A DNA stretch of 64,000 nt from Micrasema longulum (lineage: Eukaryota; Arthropoda; Insecta; Trichoptera; Brachycentridae): NCBI GenBank assembly GCA_022494885.1, contig JAGVSM010002953.1:1-64000 (forward strand). Direction: 5' to 3'. Under the pieces are notes generated by a model. That model was given only the letters and a program-made list of their open reading frames with translations. It searched no databases and was not told the origin of the DNA. A program made the position numbers and the translations under genes. This document shows, in pieces, positions 1 to 12,525 of the stretch (position 1 is the stretch's first letter; each line of letters starts with the position of its first letter).

Positions 1-737
1 TCAACTAAGTGAAGGTAGCTTGGATTATAGGGTGACCACAGTTTCATGGTTAATTGCATTTTTATATATTAGGTAATATATTTTTTACTTCCAGCTTATA
101 TTTAGAATATTTTAATACTTTCCAAATATTTTTTGGTAGATTGATGAAGTATTTGGGTTCAATATATAACTGGAAACATGGACCATATGACTTTCTCATT
201 TACGATACCGGCTAGAGTTTTTCAATGGCTTCCCAGGTTCATATCAAAACGGTTATGATGTTTTTGTCTACAAGAGTAGAATGTAAAATAAAGGAATGAA
301 ATATTTTTGCCTATTAAATGTTATCACAATACATTACAATTTATTTGTTCATAATTTCCCAGGAAACGCTTCAAGATTGATGGCCATTATTTCACGTAAA
401 AAATAATCCGCATACACCGCAAGGAGGATACTCATATTTTTTTTTTATATTTGTTGATAGACTATTACTAATCCAATTTTTAATAGAAGAGTTTTGTCTA
501 TCGTATTATCATCGCTGTGATTTTTTAAGGTTTTGTAATTGCTCCACCTGCGACGTCACTATTCTCGTCGGTGAGTTGTTCTGACTGGTGAGTTGGCTTT
601 CCGGGAACCGGAAATCCATCCAACGCTGTAGTTGATTGGTTGATAAGCAAGAACTTGTGACATAGTTCAAAGTAGTTCATTTTCATGAAATTCCTTTTTA
701 TTATTTTTTTCGTGCATATTCGAGAAACTTCGTCCTA
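1..737. other. Stretch without recognised gene
   Basis: AT-rich sequence with no convincing exon. A local GC-rich patch at about 540-625 contains a GCGACGTCAC (CRE-like) word and GTGAG words, but no reading frame or splice pair that I trust. Confidence 0.5.
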
Positions 738-1173
738 CAATTGAACGTAGTTATGCAGAAAACTGCCAGTCAACAATTTGGAAAAAATGTGATTTTAGTT
801 TTATCAGATGCAGTAAGGTCAATTCTATATTCTGCTAAAAACAACCAGGCCACTTTCATTAGAAAAACTGTAACAATTACTTTCTGAAAAAAGTGTCAAT
901 CACAAAAACGGCATTTCTCAATTTGCAGAAAACACCCACGGCATTAGAAAAATCTAACGGTACCTTAAAAATCATAAAAACTGGTCAAATAGGTAATTAG
1001 ATTCTTGTTTGTATTATTAAAAAAATAATGTAATTAGTGTTTATTATTTGTCGAAATTAGAAAACATTCCAACTGTTGTGTAGATTCGATTATTTGCCCT
1101 TTTCACAAAAGTGCTATTATCTCAGTTTCACTTTTCTATGGCTGGCTGCTTTCTGCATAACTACGTTCAATTG
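738..1173. mobile_element. MITE with 32-bp terminal inverted repeats
   Basis: The left end (738-769) and the reverse complement of the right end (1142-1173) match at about 29 of 32 positions and begin CAATTGAACGTAGTTATGCA. The outer AATT may be a target duplication rather than part of the repeat; the palindrome CAATTG makes that undecidable. The 436-bp body has no coding capacity. This is a non-autonomous DNA transposon of unassigned superfamily. Confidence 0.75.
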
Positions 1174-1683
1174 AATGCTCATTTTTTTAATCGCGTGTAG
1201 GAAAATATATTTTTATTTCAATTTCCCGTAGCAATGAACTTCCTTATTGGTGTGCCACCGCACTGTCCTGTGTACTATTAGGTGCTGTTACGGTTGAAAA
1301 TGCGAAAAATGTGTCTCAGAATCCGAGTCTGGGAATATGGGATTCCTAAACAAAGTTCAATAGTTAATATGCTGTCCTTGGAAAACCTCAACAAAGAACA
1401 ACAGCACACTGTTCCATGAAATTTTTATTGAAACCTCAAACAATTGACCATTACAGTTGATTCGTTGCACATTTATCGGTTCGAAGCATTTCATAACTTA
1501 AATGAAATTGCGCAGTATATAAACACAATATAATATACGACTACCTACTTTTATGATGCTGTCAATGTAATTTGTTTACATCATAATATAACTTTATAAT
1601 ATAACTTATATAATATAACTTATATATAATATATTTAATGAAATTTTATCAACTACGTTTGGTTTAAAATCTTCTCCTTATAT

Positions 1684-2276
1684 TGCTTTTTCAAATTTTA
1701 AATATTACTTGCTTTACCTGTCATTTTTTCTTTTTTCTCTGCTGCATTGACATGTTTTTATACCTTTTAACTACTTTTAATTACTTCTATTGTGTATGTT
1801 TATAAAATCAATATATTGTTGCTTTTACCATAATGTGTCATTGAATTTGAAGATGTTTTAAATCGACTTAAATTTATTGTCTTATTTAAAGATTCTTTAA
1901 AGATTCTACTCATCGTTTCTTTGAATCCCTTAAAATATGGACGTGTATATTTATGTTTTTCTTTTTTAATAATGTCATTATTATTTTATTTTATTTTTAT
2001 ATCTGAGCATATTTTTAATTCTTTATTTTAATTCTTAACTTTTAATTATTTTTTCAAAATTTTTTTTTTTTTTACTTTAATTTTAATTTTTAAACAAATT
2101 CTATTTATGTTTTTTTTCCTTCTCTTTTTTGTACTTTAATTAATAACCTTACATATAAATACTTTATCATTTGGAAACTCTACTGGTCCATTAGAGTTAA
2201 GTCTAACTGTGTAAAATATAAAACTATTCAACTGTACTGTATGTTTCCTCAATAAATGAAAATAAAAAATTAAAAA
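1684..2276 (+). repeat. 3' UTR copy of a non-LTR retrotransposon (family A, + copy)
   Basis: This AT-rich block is the reverse complement, with divergence, of 6832-7395. Shared landmarks include TGACATGTTTTTATAC, TTAAATTTATTGTCTTAT, CCTTACATATAA, CTGGTCCATTAGA and GTACTGTATGTTTCCT, followed by an AATAAA-like A-rich tail. The polarity and tail indicate the 3' end of a 5'-truncated LINE inserted on the + strand. No coding sequence remains. Confidence 0.7.
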
Positions 2277-4690
2277 AATAACGTAGACAATGCCTATAAT
2301 ATATTTATTGTCACTGCCGAGGTTTGATAAATCCTATCTTCTAGCTTAGAGTCTCGGAATCAAATTGTTAATTATTTAACGTTTGACAGGAACCAGTTTT
2401 ATGGAAATAAAAACATGAAAATGAGAAAAATAAATATATTTAGAGTTTTAGATCCAGGGCAGTCAGATATTCAATCGATTCAGGAACGGCAGTCTGGAAA
2501 GCCGCTGGATTGCTGATTCACCAGATTGGCACCAAACAATCCCTGCTTAAATACGTCTCTTGGCAATGAAGAAAACAATAGAAATTAGACTGAAATTTCG
2601 TGCTATGGATGGTTTGGAGAAAGCAGCTTTAGGCTATTTGCCAAGATTTTAGAATATTACATAAGCCACCTGCAACATAGTGAATTAGCTGAAATAACTT
2701 ATCTGCTAAATTAAAAGTAACCTGCTTAATATACCTTCTGAACATTAATAGTATTTTATCCTACCGGCGTTAATTTAAGCATGCTATGCCATAATATTAT
2801 ATTATAACATTGTTTTCAGACTTGACATTTTAGATTCAACTGTCTGTCTATACATCGCGACTGTTTGAGAGTACTTTGTAACGCAAAATAAAGTGAATGA
2901 TATTTCTGTCCACTGTTCAGGTGTTCAAGAACCAAGGTAAGTGATAAAGAAATTAAATGAAGTAACCGCGATAAAATTGCAACTCGACGTGCGCCGTTTG
3001 CCGTCTGTTCGTCGAGGCAAAAAATCTGTCACTTGACAACATCATTATAAAATTCTTTAGATTACATCTACCACGCGATTAAATGGTTTCCGATGAAATT
3101 GTTGTCAAGGATTTGATTATTTTCATAAGAAAAATGTTAAAGGTATCCTATTCTTGAACGTGCGAGAATTTAAGATTTTTTTATTTCTAAAATTTTGTAA
3201 TATATTGAGTTTTTCTACCGACATTTCTCGGTGGAACTGCATTTTTAATTTTTATAATAAAAATACTTGCATAGTTTTATTCCACTTTTATTTATAATTT
3301 TTACCAGTGACCTGGACACTGGTAAAATTTATAAATAAAAAAGGAATAAAAGTAAATACGTATTTTATATTTTGTTGTATATTTTGTAGTTTTATAACAC
3401 CAAGAATATTGAAATTTCGTAACTTTTACATGTTTTTTCAAAAAACTGAAATAAAATAAAGCGTGTATGTGGGTAGATATATGTGTGTAAATCATAAAAA
3501 CGACTTCTTTTTTAATAACTGTTTAAAAAAAGAAATTATGTTTTTAATAAGAAGGCAGCGACAATTGCAAATTCTCCCTTTATTCTGGGGTTTTTTACCA
3601 TCGCATCGGTAGAATCTTGCGTGAATTATTTGTAAAATTAAATGCGGTTTTGTTCGATAAAAATAACGTTCCAGGTTTCCCATATTGAATGTGAAAGGGG
3701 GGCTTGTTCCAAGTTCCGAGTGTGGCAGTCGCGGATTTTACTGCGCTCAATAGACTTGATGCCTTTGAAGTGATGTTTTATGACTGGGAACAAATGCCCT
3801 ATTGATGCAGTCTCAAGACATGCACTTTTCATAACGGACAATTATCGGCTGTTTGCATGACCGCTTTCACGACACGATTCGCTATTTATTGGCTGCTGAG
3901 AAGCTGCAACTGTTTGTTGGGAGAGGCGGCTCAATGTTGACCGAAGGTATTGTTTAATTTTTGGTCAATTAACACATCGTGTATCGAAGCTACCGAAATA
4001 ATGAAGAAGTTAAGTGCAAAAAATCACGATCTTTTTTCTGATGTTCGTCAAAAAAATATATATATTTTTTTAACGTCAAGCGCCCCGTGTTTTTTTTACA
4101 GAATCGGAATTTAGGTTTTTTACGGTGAATCACACTAACTCAAAGTATTTTTTTTTATGAAACTTGAATATTCTCTAGCTTGTTATCAGTTTAATAAGGA
4201 ATTCCGACGTGTAATCGTGTAAAAAATAAAGCTAAAATGAAATATATTAACTAGAAATTTGCAGGACAACATGACATAGAACAGAAATTTAACGACCAAT
4301 AATTCTGTGATTTGGGTTTAAAAGGGTCTTATTTTTTTCATCATTTTGTAAAGGGTCAATGTCAATTGAATAAACAATATATTTATTTATTTTGTACACT
4401 AAAAAAATGTGGTAGTGTTTTATATTGATATTTGATATCAAACACAACAAACATTTCACTATAAAGCCACAAAATGGATAAAAATACTCTCCTGAAATAT
4501 TGATATTTACGACATTGGCCTTTATAGCTTCAAGATAAAGAATTATTATTGACTAAATACCTTAGCGTGACGATTTGTTCTTACCGACTGCAAATTTTTG
4601 TGGGAAAAAAATAACATTTATTATTTTAACTAATTTTTGATAAAAAAAAATATTATGGTAGGTGCACTAGAAGTAAGGAATTATTTTTTT
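2277..4690. other. AT-rich stretch without recognised gene
   Basis: No convincing exon or RNA gene. It contains the 3274-3352 hairpin listed separately. Several short open frames between 3300 and 3840 are AT-rich, overlap on one strand and show no domain I recognise. Confidence 0.45.
3274..3352. repeat. Inverted repeat hairpin, ~36-bp arms, 7-nt loop
   Basis: Left arm 3274-3309 and right arm 3317-3352 are nearly perfect complements meeting at ACCAGTG/CACTGGT. A transcript would fold into a short stem-loop. It may be a tiny foldback element; no target duplication is evident. Confidence 0.65.
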
Positions 4691-4694
4691 GTAA

Positions 4695-5372
4695 CAATTC
4701 ACGGACCAACTTCGAAATGCACTCACCTTTACCCAAGATACAAAGAAATAAATTTGAGCAAATATTGGATATTTTCAATACAAATTGTGCTCATGAATTA
4801 AAACGTATTCTCACTCTATATTTTTAGAAAATTAATGGATTTATTTTTAAATATATTATTAAATTAACTTTTTTCCAGGAATACGTGATTTTTTATTTTA
4901 ACATGTTAGACATGATTTAAATTGTACATTAGTGAATTTATTGCCAAATGGCAACTTCTTCCAACCAACTGACGATGATGGTTTCACCAAATAAATGTAT
5001 TCTTTAGTTATTTTCAGTTTTTTTACTTTTTAATTTTTTTATTTTATTGGTCTAAAAAACTTATAGTTTTTAAAGTAATAATGTTGTTTTAATTTTAATA
5101 TTACTATTATCTAGTTATTCTCAATTTTACTGTGTTATGTTTATATTTAGAACATAAGATTTTTTCATGGTTATTGCTATCTTTTATTTAGAGATGTCAT
5201 GTTTCTTTTTTACTCTTTTGGTTTTTGTATTATATGTTCACTAAATTGCTTACTTTTAATTATTATATTATTTCATATTACGTACTACATTATTATTGTG
5301 CACTGCTGGGATTATTTCTGTAAATCATTTTTTTGTATAAGTTTCTTTCAACCATTGATGTATAAATAAATT
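4695..5372 (+). mobile_element. Non-LTR retrotransposon 3' end (family B, copy 1)
   Basis: The segment aligns along its whole length with 41612-42290 in the same orientation. The first ~130 bases of both copies keep the same decayed reading frame, beginning NSRTNFEMHSP and continuing to ELKRIL, which resembles the extreme C-terminus of jockey/I-type LINE polymerases (compare the NNSRT motif of the 48.9-kb copy). A 3' UTR with a conserved GCCAAATGGCAACTTCTTCC word follows and ends in GATGTATAAATAAA. It is 5'-truncated and dead. Confidence 0.7.
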
Positions 5373-6831
5373 ATTTAATAAAAACAGAAAACTAGGTATT
5401 GTATAATTCATTTATTTTATACAGAGCAAAATACTTGATTTCTTTGCCATATCCACAAAAAAATAGAATAAAAAATACCGAATTAAAAATAAGATTAGTT
5501 GAAATTATTTTTAATTTTTAAAAATCTGCACCTGCAGTTAAATAAAACAAGGCGAGATTATACATACGAGTAGATAAGAAATAATTCTATATTTTTGGGT
5601 TTCATGCAAGGTTATTTTTTTTAATGATAGAAACAAAAGTAATGGTTAAAAGTGAATGCCATTACAATCCAGTCAATCCGTCACACTTTGCATTAAGAAC
5701 TGCTGCAGATGCTTACAAAATTAGGTCGAGATAATAATGTGCATCCTTGCATTTATGTTTGAATTCCTCTACATTCATATTTGTAGTGTAAAATATTGAT
5801 ATAAATCAATGCTGATTTAATAAATATTTTATTCACCGATGTGTCAATTCGCTTACCTTTTTATTATTAGGAATTTCAGTTATTTGTTTTGGTAATGTTA
5901 TCTGCTTACCTAGGCAAACTCGTAACGAGGCGGGAATACCACTACTTTTATTAATAATTTGTTTTAGCGTTTTTTTTTTAAAAATAAAATGAAGGCTGAT
6001 TGTAAAATTACAATTTTTATCCTATAGACATCTGCAAAGATTCGTTACAAAATTTAGAAACAGATGTACATCACGGTTGTTTATCTGGTTTTAAATCACG
6101 GCCTTAGCTCTTAAAAGACTGTGCTACAAAATTCCTTTACACGCGGTGATATAACATCATGTTACCTCAAGTAAAAGACAGAATATTCTGAAATTCAGAC
6201 TTAGCAAAAGCAGTTAAATAATTCCCTTTTCATAGTGTATAAACAAATATACTAAAATTTAGGCTTGTTAAAGCAAAATAAATTAACAAAAAAAAAAACG
6301 TAAATACGCCGGTCATATAACTAGCGTGCACTTCCACTGACTGCCAATAAACAACTGATTGAATAGCGTCTCTGTCTTCCTGTTTATAAATTCAATTCTC
6401 GTGCTTTTTATTATAAAGTGAAAGATATTTATTGTGGTATTGGCATCATCGTAAAAATGTTCATTTGAATATTGCAAAAAATACAACTTCATCATTTAAA
6501 AAGATAAGAGAGATATATCAAGTCTTGTTTCCTATGTATATTCCTGTTAGCCACATAATAAATAATAAACTAATGTCGCGTTTAATTATGTTATTTAACA
6601 TTTATGTTTTAACAGTTCAAGGAACAATTAATAAATTGTGGCGACTTTAAATTGAAAATATTTCTTCGTTAAAAAAACTAAATGAAATGTAGCTTGTACG
6701 ATAGTCTAACCTTAAAATAAATTTGTAATATGACTTTTGCTACGGAATTAAAATAAGTATGTGCACCCATAATTCCTTTGCATTTTTATAACTTTATTTA
6801 TCAATGCAGATAATTTTAAAATCTGCACTAA
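5373..6831. other. AT-rich stretch without recognised gene
   Basis: No exon, RNA gene or clear repeat boundary recognised. The two overlapping short frames on opposite strands near 6313-6650 are AT-rich and look fortuitous. Confidence 0.45.
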
Positions 6832-7395
6832 TATTATTTTATTTTTATTTATTTTTTATTTTCTTTTATTCAGGAAACATACAGTACGGTTACAAAGTTT
6901 TTTATTTTACACTGTTAGACTTCATTCTAATGGACCAGTGAAGTTTCCATATTATATTATAATTATATGTAAGGTTATCAATGAAAGTACAAAAAGAGAA
7001 GGAAAATAACATAAATGGAAGTTGTTTAAAAATTAAAATTAAAGTAATAAAGTTATTTTACAGTTTGTAGTTAGTATTTACAAATATAAATAATATTGAA
7101 AATAAAGAAATTTTATTTGTAAAAGTAATTAAAAGTTAAGAATTAAAATAAAGATTACAAAACATGCTCAGATATTATTTAAATGAAATATAAGACAATA
7201 AATTTAAGTCAATTTAAAAAACATCTTTAAAATTAATGACACATATGAGCGTAAGAGTAGCAATGTATTGATGTTACATACATATACAATAAAATTAATT
7301 AAAAGTAGTTTAAAAGTATAAAAACATGTCAATCCAGCAGAAAAAAAAGAAAGAATAACAGGTATAGCAAGTAATCTTTAAAATTTGAAAATATA
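6832..7395 (-). repeat. 3' UTR copy of a non-LTR retrotransposon (family A, minus copy)
   Basis: Inverted homologue of 1684-2276, read on the minus strand, ending at low coordinates with CAGGAAACATACAGTACGG on the + strand next to an A/T-rich tail. It contains one extra AT-rich block (about 7040-7120) absent from or diverged in the other copy. The two copies lie about 4.6 kb apart. Confidence 0.7.
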
Positions 7396-7622
7396 GTATA
7401 ATATAAACTAGTGAGTTGTTTATGAGGTACAGTGGTTTACTGCTGTGCAGAAACCCTGTATAAAAAACCCCGTTCTTTTTATTTATAAAATTGATTTTCT
7501 AAATGTTTTATGATAATTTAAAACTACTAAGTATTTTATTATGATGGTATTGATAATTATGTTTTACTCAAAATATCAAACTTAATTTATATTAACAGTT
7601 TCACTGTCTACTTCCTTTTAAG

Positions 7623-7717
7623 GGCTACGAGAAATGCATCAGCTTTCGACCTCAGGGCATGAACACTATGAACAACCAATCGAAGTTTCACATCTAGAAA
7701 GTTCTCGAACAATGCAA
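7623..7717 (+). CDS. Candidate internal exon of an unidentified + strand gene
   Basis: A 95-nt block with higher GC than its surroundings is bounded by an acceptor (CTTCCTTTTAAG, AG at 7621-7622) and a consensus donor (CAA|GTAAGA, GT at 7718-7719). One frame is open throughout: after two split-codon bases it reads LREMHQLSTSGHEHYEQPIE and continues VSHLESSRTMQ up to the donor; the other two + frames contain stops. I do not recognise the protein. No partner exon was found nearby, so this could be one exon of a gene with long introns, or chance. What is visible is only the open frame, composition and splice sites. Confidence 0.3.
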
Positions 7718-8749
7718 GTAAGACTGAATGTATGGAATTAAAAGGTGAGGTAAGTACTGAAAGCTTGCAGTTGCATCTTATCTGAATGGGATAAAATAAA
7801 TCTCATGTAAGGTAATATACAGAATGCATTAAGCGCTGTTAAAATTACTCTATTCTGTTGAAGAAATAGTAACTAAAGTATGTTAAACTAATAAAAACGT
7901 TAATATATCGAATCGACTTAACGAGAAAGTGAGATATTTTATATTAATTCTTCATAGCATTCATTTATCCTTCATCATCATTCCCATATGTCAGTCCACT
8001 TTAGCGTGTGACGATGGTTTGTTGACATAAACCCAAGTTGACTAGTCTTACAATTAATTTATGTCCATTTTCTTACAAAAATCTATGACGGAGATGTCTT
8101 AAATTTTGTTTGAAAAAATACATTTTATGTGACAAATAAACGCGTTATTTTATACAGTGAATTATAGGGAAAACTAACGCTGATTCAAATTATGTTAATA
8201 ATAAATATGCTTTCAATATTATTTAATGCAGTGAACTACAGGGTAAACTAACGCTGATTCTCATTATGTAAATGATAAATAATATGCTTTCAATATTAGG
8301 TTATGAGTTACGATATTGGGAACATGCTACTTTATGAATATTTATTTCAAATAAGTTCATTTACTTAACCTACCATAGCAGCAGTGAACATGTGCGTGCA
8401 TAATATTTGATAATTTGACTCTTCACATGGTTATGTTTGTACGGATTTCGTAGTCCTTAAATAGAAAAATTGCGTAACGCGAGACAAAATTCAATATCCC
8501 CACTAACAATAATATTATGTTTACCTTTTATGGAGCCTTGTTTCTTGACTCTACTTATGTAATATTATGTAAATCGGGTTTCATTTTGACACTAGGGCCA
8601 AATATTTATAACGTTCCTTTCACGCTTGTGGATAAATTGAAAATTTGTTTCAATTCTAGTTAATTATTTAATTTTTTTCTTCTTGTTCCGAGATCAGAAA
8701 ACTAATGACAAGCTATCCCTTTATCTTTTTGGTGATCTTTCAGGTCGGT
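7718..8749. other. Stretch without recognised gene
   Basis: Contains the tandem duplication at 8155-8297 and one arm of a distant inverted repeat (8017-8036). Nothing else supported. Confidence 0.4.
8155..8297. repeat. Two-copy tandem duplication, ~74-bp period
   Basis: Units begin at 8155 (CAGTGAATTATAGGGAAAAC) and 8229 (CAGTGAACTACAGGGTAAAC). Both continue with CTAACGCTGATTC and end in ATATGCTTTCAATATT. The copies differ at several positions, so the duplication is not recent. Confidence 0.7.
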
Positions 8750-10320
8750 TTTGACCTGTGGGGATCTCGTTGGCAGCAACGCGGGCGAGTATTTAGTCTT
8801 TAATTGTATTTACTTGGTGCCGAACCAACTCCGCCTCCTTTTCCTGCTCTATTGCACGATATCCTCAATTTTACAGGTTTGTCTAATGACAAAATATCTT
8901 ATTCTGTCTCTGAGGGTTCTACTTGCAATGGATCTGAATGTTTTTAACTCTGCTGTTCTCAGGGTTTTTTTTAAATCTTGTTGTATTTGTTCTTGTCTCG
9001 ACGCTGTAAGACATTATTGGCCTAACGCATGTCTTGTATATGCGGACTTTACTATCTATTCGGATATGTTAACTAACGCTGTAAGACATTATTGGCCTAA
9101 CGCATGTCTTGTATATGCGGACTTTACTATCTATTCGGATATGTTAACTAACTAACCACACTACGAATCTCAGCAGCCAGTCGTTAAGAGCCTTTATTAG
9201 ACTGCTTTCTTACTTCCAAAAATAAGCTATGGCTATTTCTTCAACTGGATATTAGATAAGTGGGATACTTGCTCTATTGTTTTATCTTCTACCAATAATT
9301 TGCATCTAAGGGAGTGCCATGATATATTTAAGCATATTGTTTTTTAATAGATATCGTCATGTGAATCCTCTTAGATGCAAGATAAAAGTTGTGTAGCAGT
9401 TGTTGAAGATTGTTTTAAAAGTCTGCCACAAGAGCTCCGTTATATGCGTAACATATAATGCTGATATTTTTGTTGCCCATATTATGGCCAATTCCCAAGG
9501 ATGCCACTTCTTCTATGAGTCTGTTCATTATCAGGTTAAACAAGAAAAGACTTAAGCTATCTTCCTGTCTTATCCCTCTTATTGTCTGTATTGGTAAGGA
9601 TAATTCGTTATCTACCCTTATTCTTGTTAGCAGTTGGTATTTAAAATTTGTATAGCCCTTATAATTTGTAGCGATATTTATTTTTCCATCATCATATTGA
9701 TGACGTCACTAAGAAATACCTTGTCAAATACCTCGGTAAAGTCCGCGAAACAAGCATGTGCCAGTCTATTAAATTAAAACTGCTTTTCCTTGATCTGTTT
9801 CAAAATAAAAATTTATGGTTCACTGTTTTTTTCTAAATTCCTGCTGTTCTTCTCCAATGCAGATTTTCTGTTCTAGTTTGAGGTTGAGGATACTGGTGGG
9901 AAGTTTGAGTATAGAACTTAATAAAGAAATTCCTCTATAGTTGCCGGAATTGTTTTTTCGTTCTATTTTAAATATTGGGATAGTGATGCTCATCCTCCAT
10001 TCATTAGGTATTAAAGACTCATTCAGAATTTTATTAAATAACTTTCTGAGATCTCCCTTTAAGGCATATCTTTACATTTAATCAGATAGTTTGATGTAAA
10101 ATATAACTCCTGGAGATGTACGGTTCTTCAATTTCTTTACTGAATTTACTGCATTCACTTCCACGTCTGAAAGAGTAACTGTATCTGTTATAGTGGGCTC
10201 AACCACTTCTTTATTTTGAGATTGAGTGTCATCTCTATAAAACTTCTCAAAGTAGCTCTCCCATTCTGCAATTGTTATTTTACTGCTCTTTGAATATTCG
10301 CTAACCGGTTTTCTTTGTTT
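8750..10320 (-). pseudogene. Decayed RTE/BovB-like non-LTR reverse transcriptase
   Basis: Read on the minus strand from 10320 downward, scattered frames give a recognisable RT order: a pre-RT stretch AEWESYFEKFYRDD at about 10270; VNSVKKLKNRTSPG; LIPNEWRMSITIPIFK with NNSGNYRGISLLSSILK at about 9900-10000; IRQEDSLSLFLFNLIMNRLI at about 9530; and CYAYNGALVAD near 9450 in place of the catalytic YADD block. A thumb/C-terminal part with KVRIYKTCVRPIMSYS, then RSIASRTLRDRIR and RKRRRSW, reaches about 8750. Stops and frameshifts are frequent and the catalytic aspartates are not intact. A perfect 75-bp duplication lies inside it (9001-9150). RTE-like assignment rests on the YRGISLLS and C-terminal motifs. 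Confidence 0.8.
9001..9150. repeat. Perfect 75-bp tandem duplication inside the RT pseudogene
   Basis: 9001-9075 and 9076-9150 are identical. On the minus strand each unit encodes the RT C-terminal phrase KVRIYKTCVRPIMSYS. Identity of both copies within an otherwise badly decayed pseudogene points to a recent duplication, or to an assembly artefact. Confidence 0.85.
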
Positions 10321-12525
10321 TTTTTAGCATCTTCCGTACATTATTCAATCCAATTTCATTTAAATTTACGTAGTTAAAGTTCGTTTCATACCGTTAAATT
10401 AAAATTAATGTATTTTTTCGACCGTAATATTCATCTGACTGTACTACTTATAGTATAATAAATCGGCTAAAAAATTAAAGATGTTTTGTTTTACATGACA
10501 TGGCTGGTAAACCAGTTATAATGCGCCATATATTTAAACATTTCCATATTCCCTTCTCAAAAATGTTTTCTATCTCTGATGTAATACATGTCGATTTTGA
10601 TAACTACCCCGGGGGTGGAATTGAGTTTATGTCAACAAACATTTAAGCATACACAATATGTTCTTGGAGAGTTTTAAATTAAAGGTTCTTAGAATAAGTT
10701 AATGGTAAAAGGCACTTACGATTTAAATATATTTCGAATAATTTCATTCAAGTTTATATTTTACGCAGGAATGTAATAAAAATTTTAGGAAACAAATAAA
10801 CCTTTTCATTAAAATATGCACCATTTAAAATACACCAAATGTAAAAGCCCTTTCAGCGCGTAGGATAAAAAATGTAGGTAATAAATGAAGTTATAAAAAA
10901 TGTGCGAAATAAGATAAAAAAGTTATGGGACACAAACTTGAGGTATGCAAAATTAACATTTCTTAATAAAAATGAACATAATAAGCAGTAAAATATTTCA
11001 ACGATAAAAAGTAATGAAGCATTATTGTTTTAGTATAATCATAATACTCACAGGCAGATGATAAAAAAGGTTTAGCTGTAAATAATAATGTTAAAGGACA
11101 AGTTAATAAAATTTATTGTTTTGATCAGTAAGATTTGTGTTAGGATAACCGACTTCCTGCTTCGAGAGTTTATTTCCCATTTACGAGATTCTAATCAGGA
11201 TCCCCGAAACCTAAATAAAAGTCAATATTTAGCTGTGATATAATTAATTATACTTTTTACTGGGGGTACGATTGATATTGTAAAGAGATATCAAATTGAA
11301 CTAATAATGTTTTACATAGAATTCCATGATTTATAGGAAGGGTAAACGATATCTATTTTATTATAAATGTCTTTTGCCATTTAGTTATCCCACTTCATAA
11401 ATCATAAAAGATAAATTTTATTTACTTTTTTTTAGTTTAAGCCTGTGGTTTACAAACAATGATAAAATAATTAAACGCTTTATGTATGGAGTATGAAACA
11501 AAATGAAAAACGCATTTTTTTGTTATATTACGACATTAAAAATTAGTTTCATAATGCCTTTAATGGCTGTTTTTATACCACATCAAAAATCCACCTGTCC
11601 GATTAAATAACATAGGGCACAAAATAACACACGCAACCAATGACAGTATACTTGATGACGTCACGAATTGTTATTTTTTTTGCATTATTCAAATGACAAG
11701 AATTCAATCCTTTATATCTCCCTTTGTTTTAAACAGATTTTAATATGAATAGTACCGATTGTCTTATAATAGATATTAGTTCACTAGCTCAAATAATAAA
11801 AAAAAAACATAAAAAATGGTTATTAGTGACTGATGAAAGAAAGCTTATTAACCCAATGAAAATAAAATTACTATAACGCAAAGTTATTTGATTGTGAGAT
11901 CAACCAAAATGTAATATGTTTATATATTTTTTTCCAATATAAACAATTATTTTATTACAAAAATACATAAAATTATCCCGTTCCCATAATTTACTCGTAA
12001 ATAATAAATAAAATAAGCCGTTTACAAATTGGTGATAAAATAATGCTTATATGTTATTCGTATAATTTAACTGTACGATTTATATTAAGTCGTGCGGTTT
12101 AGTTATATAATATAACACATAATATTAATGAGGTGAATATAATAGGATTTAACTTAACGAACCGATAAAGTTGGCAACCTACGAAACATGAGCTAATGTT
12201 TACGAATGACTCTTAGTTTTTTTTCACAGAATGAATAATATATATTGTACTCGAGTCTTTCTGTCTACGTTGTAAGATTTCCGTTATAATAGAACGTTTT
12301 ATTATTTTAATTTTAAACACAGAACATTTCAAAACATAAACAGAGAAGTCATTACCCCGGAGATGAAAACATTGCGAAATCTTTTTTCTATTTTTATTTC
12401 ATGTAATAAGTACCTGGCTAAGTTGTTAATTTAGAGCATATGTATTTTAAATAGATTTCCCATTTTTTAAATAAAATTATTATTATGCCTAACATAAGTC
12501 AGTATGAGCATATAAACCCTGAAAA
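10321..12525. other. AT-rich stretch without recognised gene
   Basis: No exon or RNA gene recognised. 10621-10640 is the right arm of a short distant inverted repeat with 8017-8036 (GTTTGTTGACATAAAC core). Confidence 0.45.

Noticed and set aside
8751..9155. 134-codon + strand protein with an internal 25-residue repeat
   Set aside because: It is the antisense shadow of the minus-strand RT pseudogene, and the repeat is the 75-bp DNA duplication.
11824..11870. Hammerhead-like CTGATGA core
   Set aside because: The following GAAA is not preceded by a closable stem II and no stem I can be formed.
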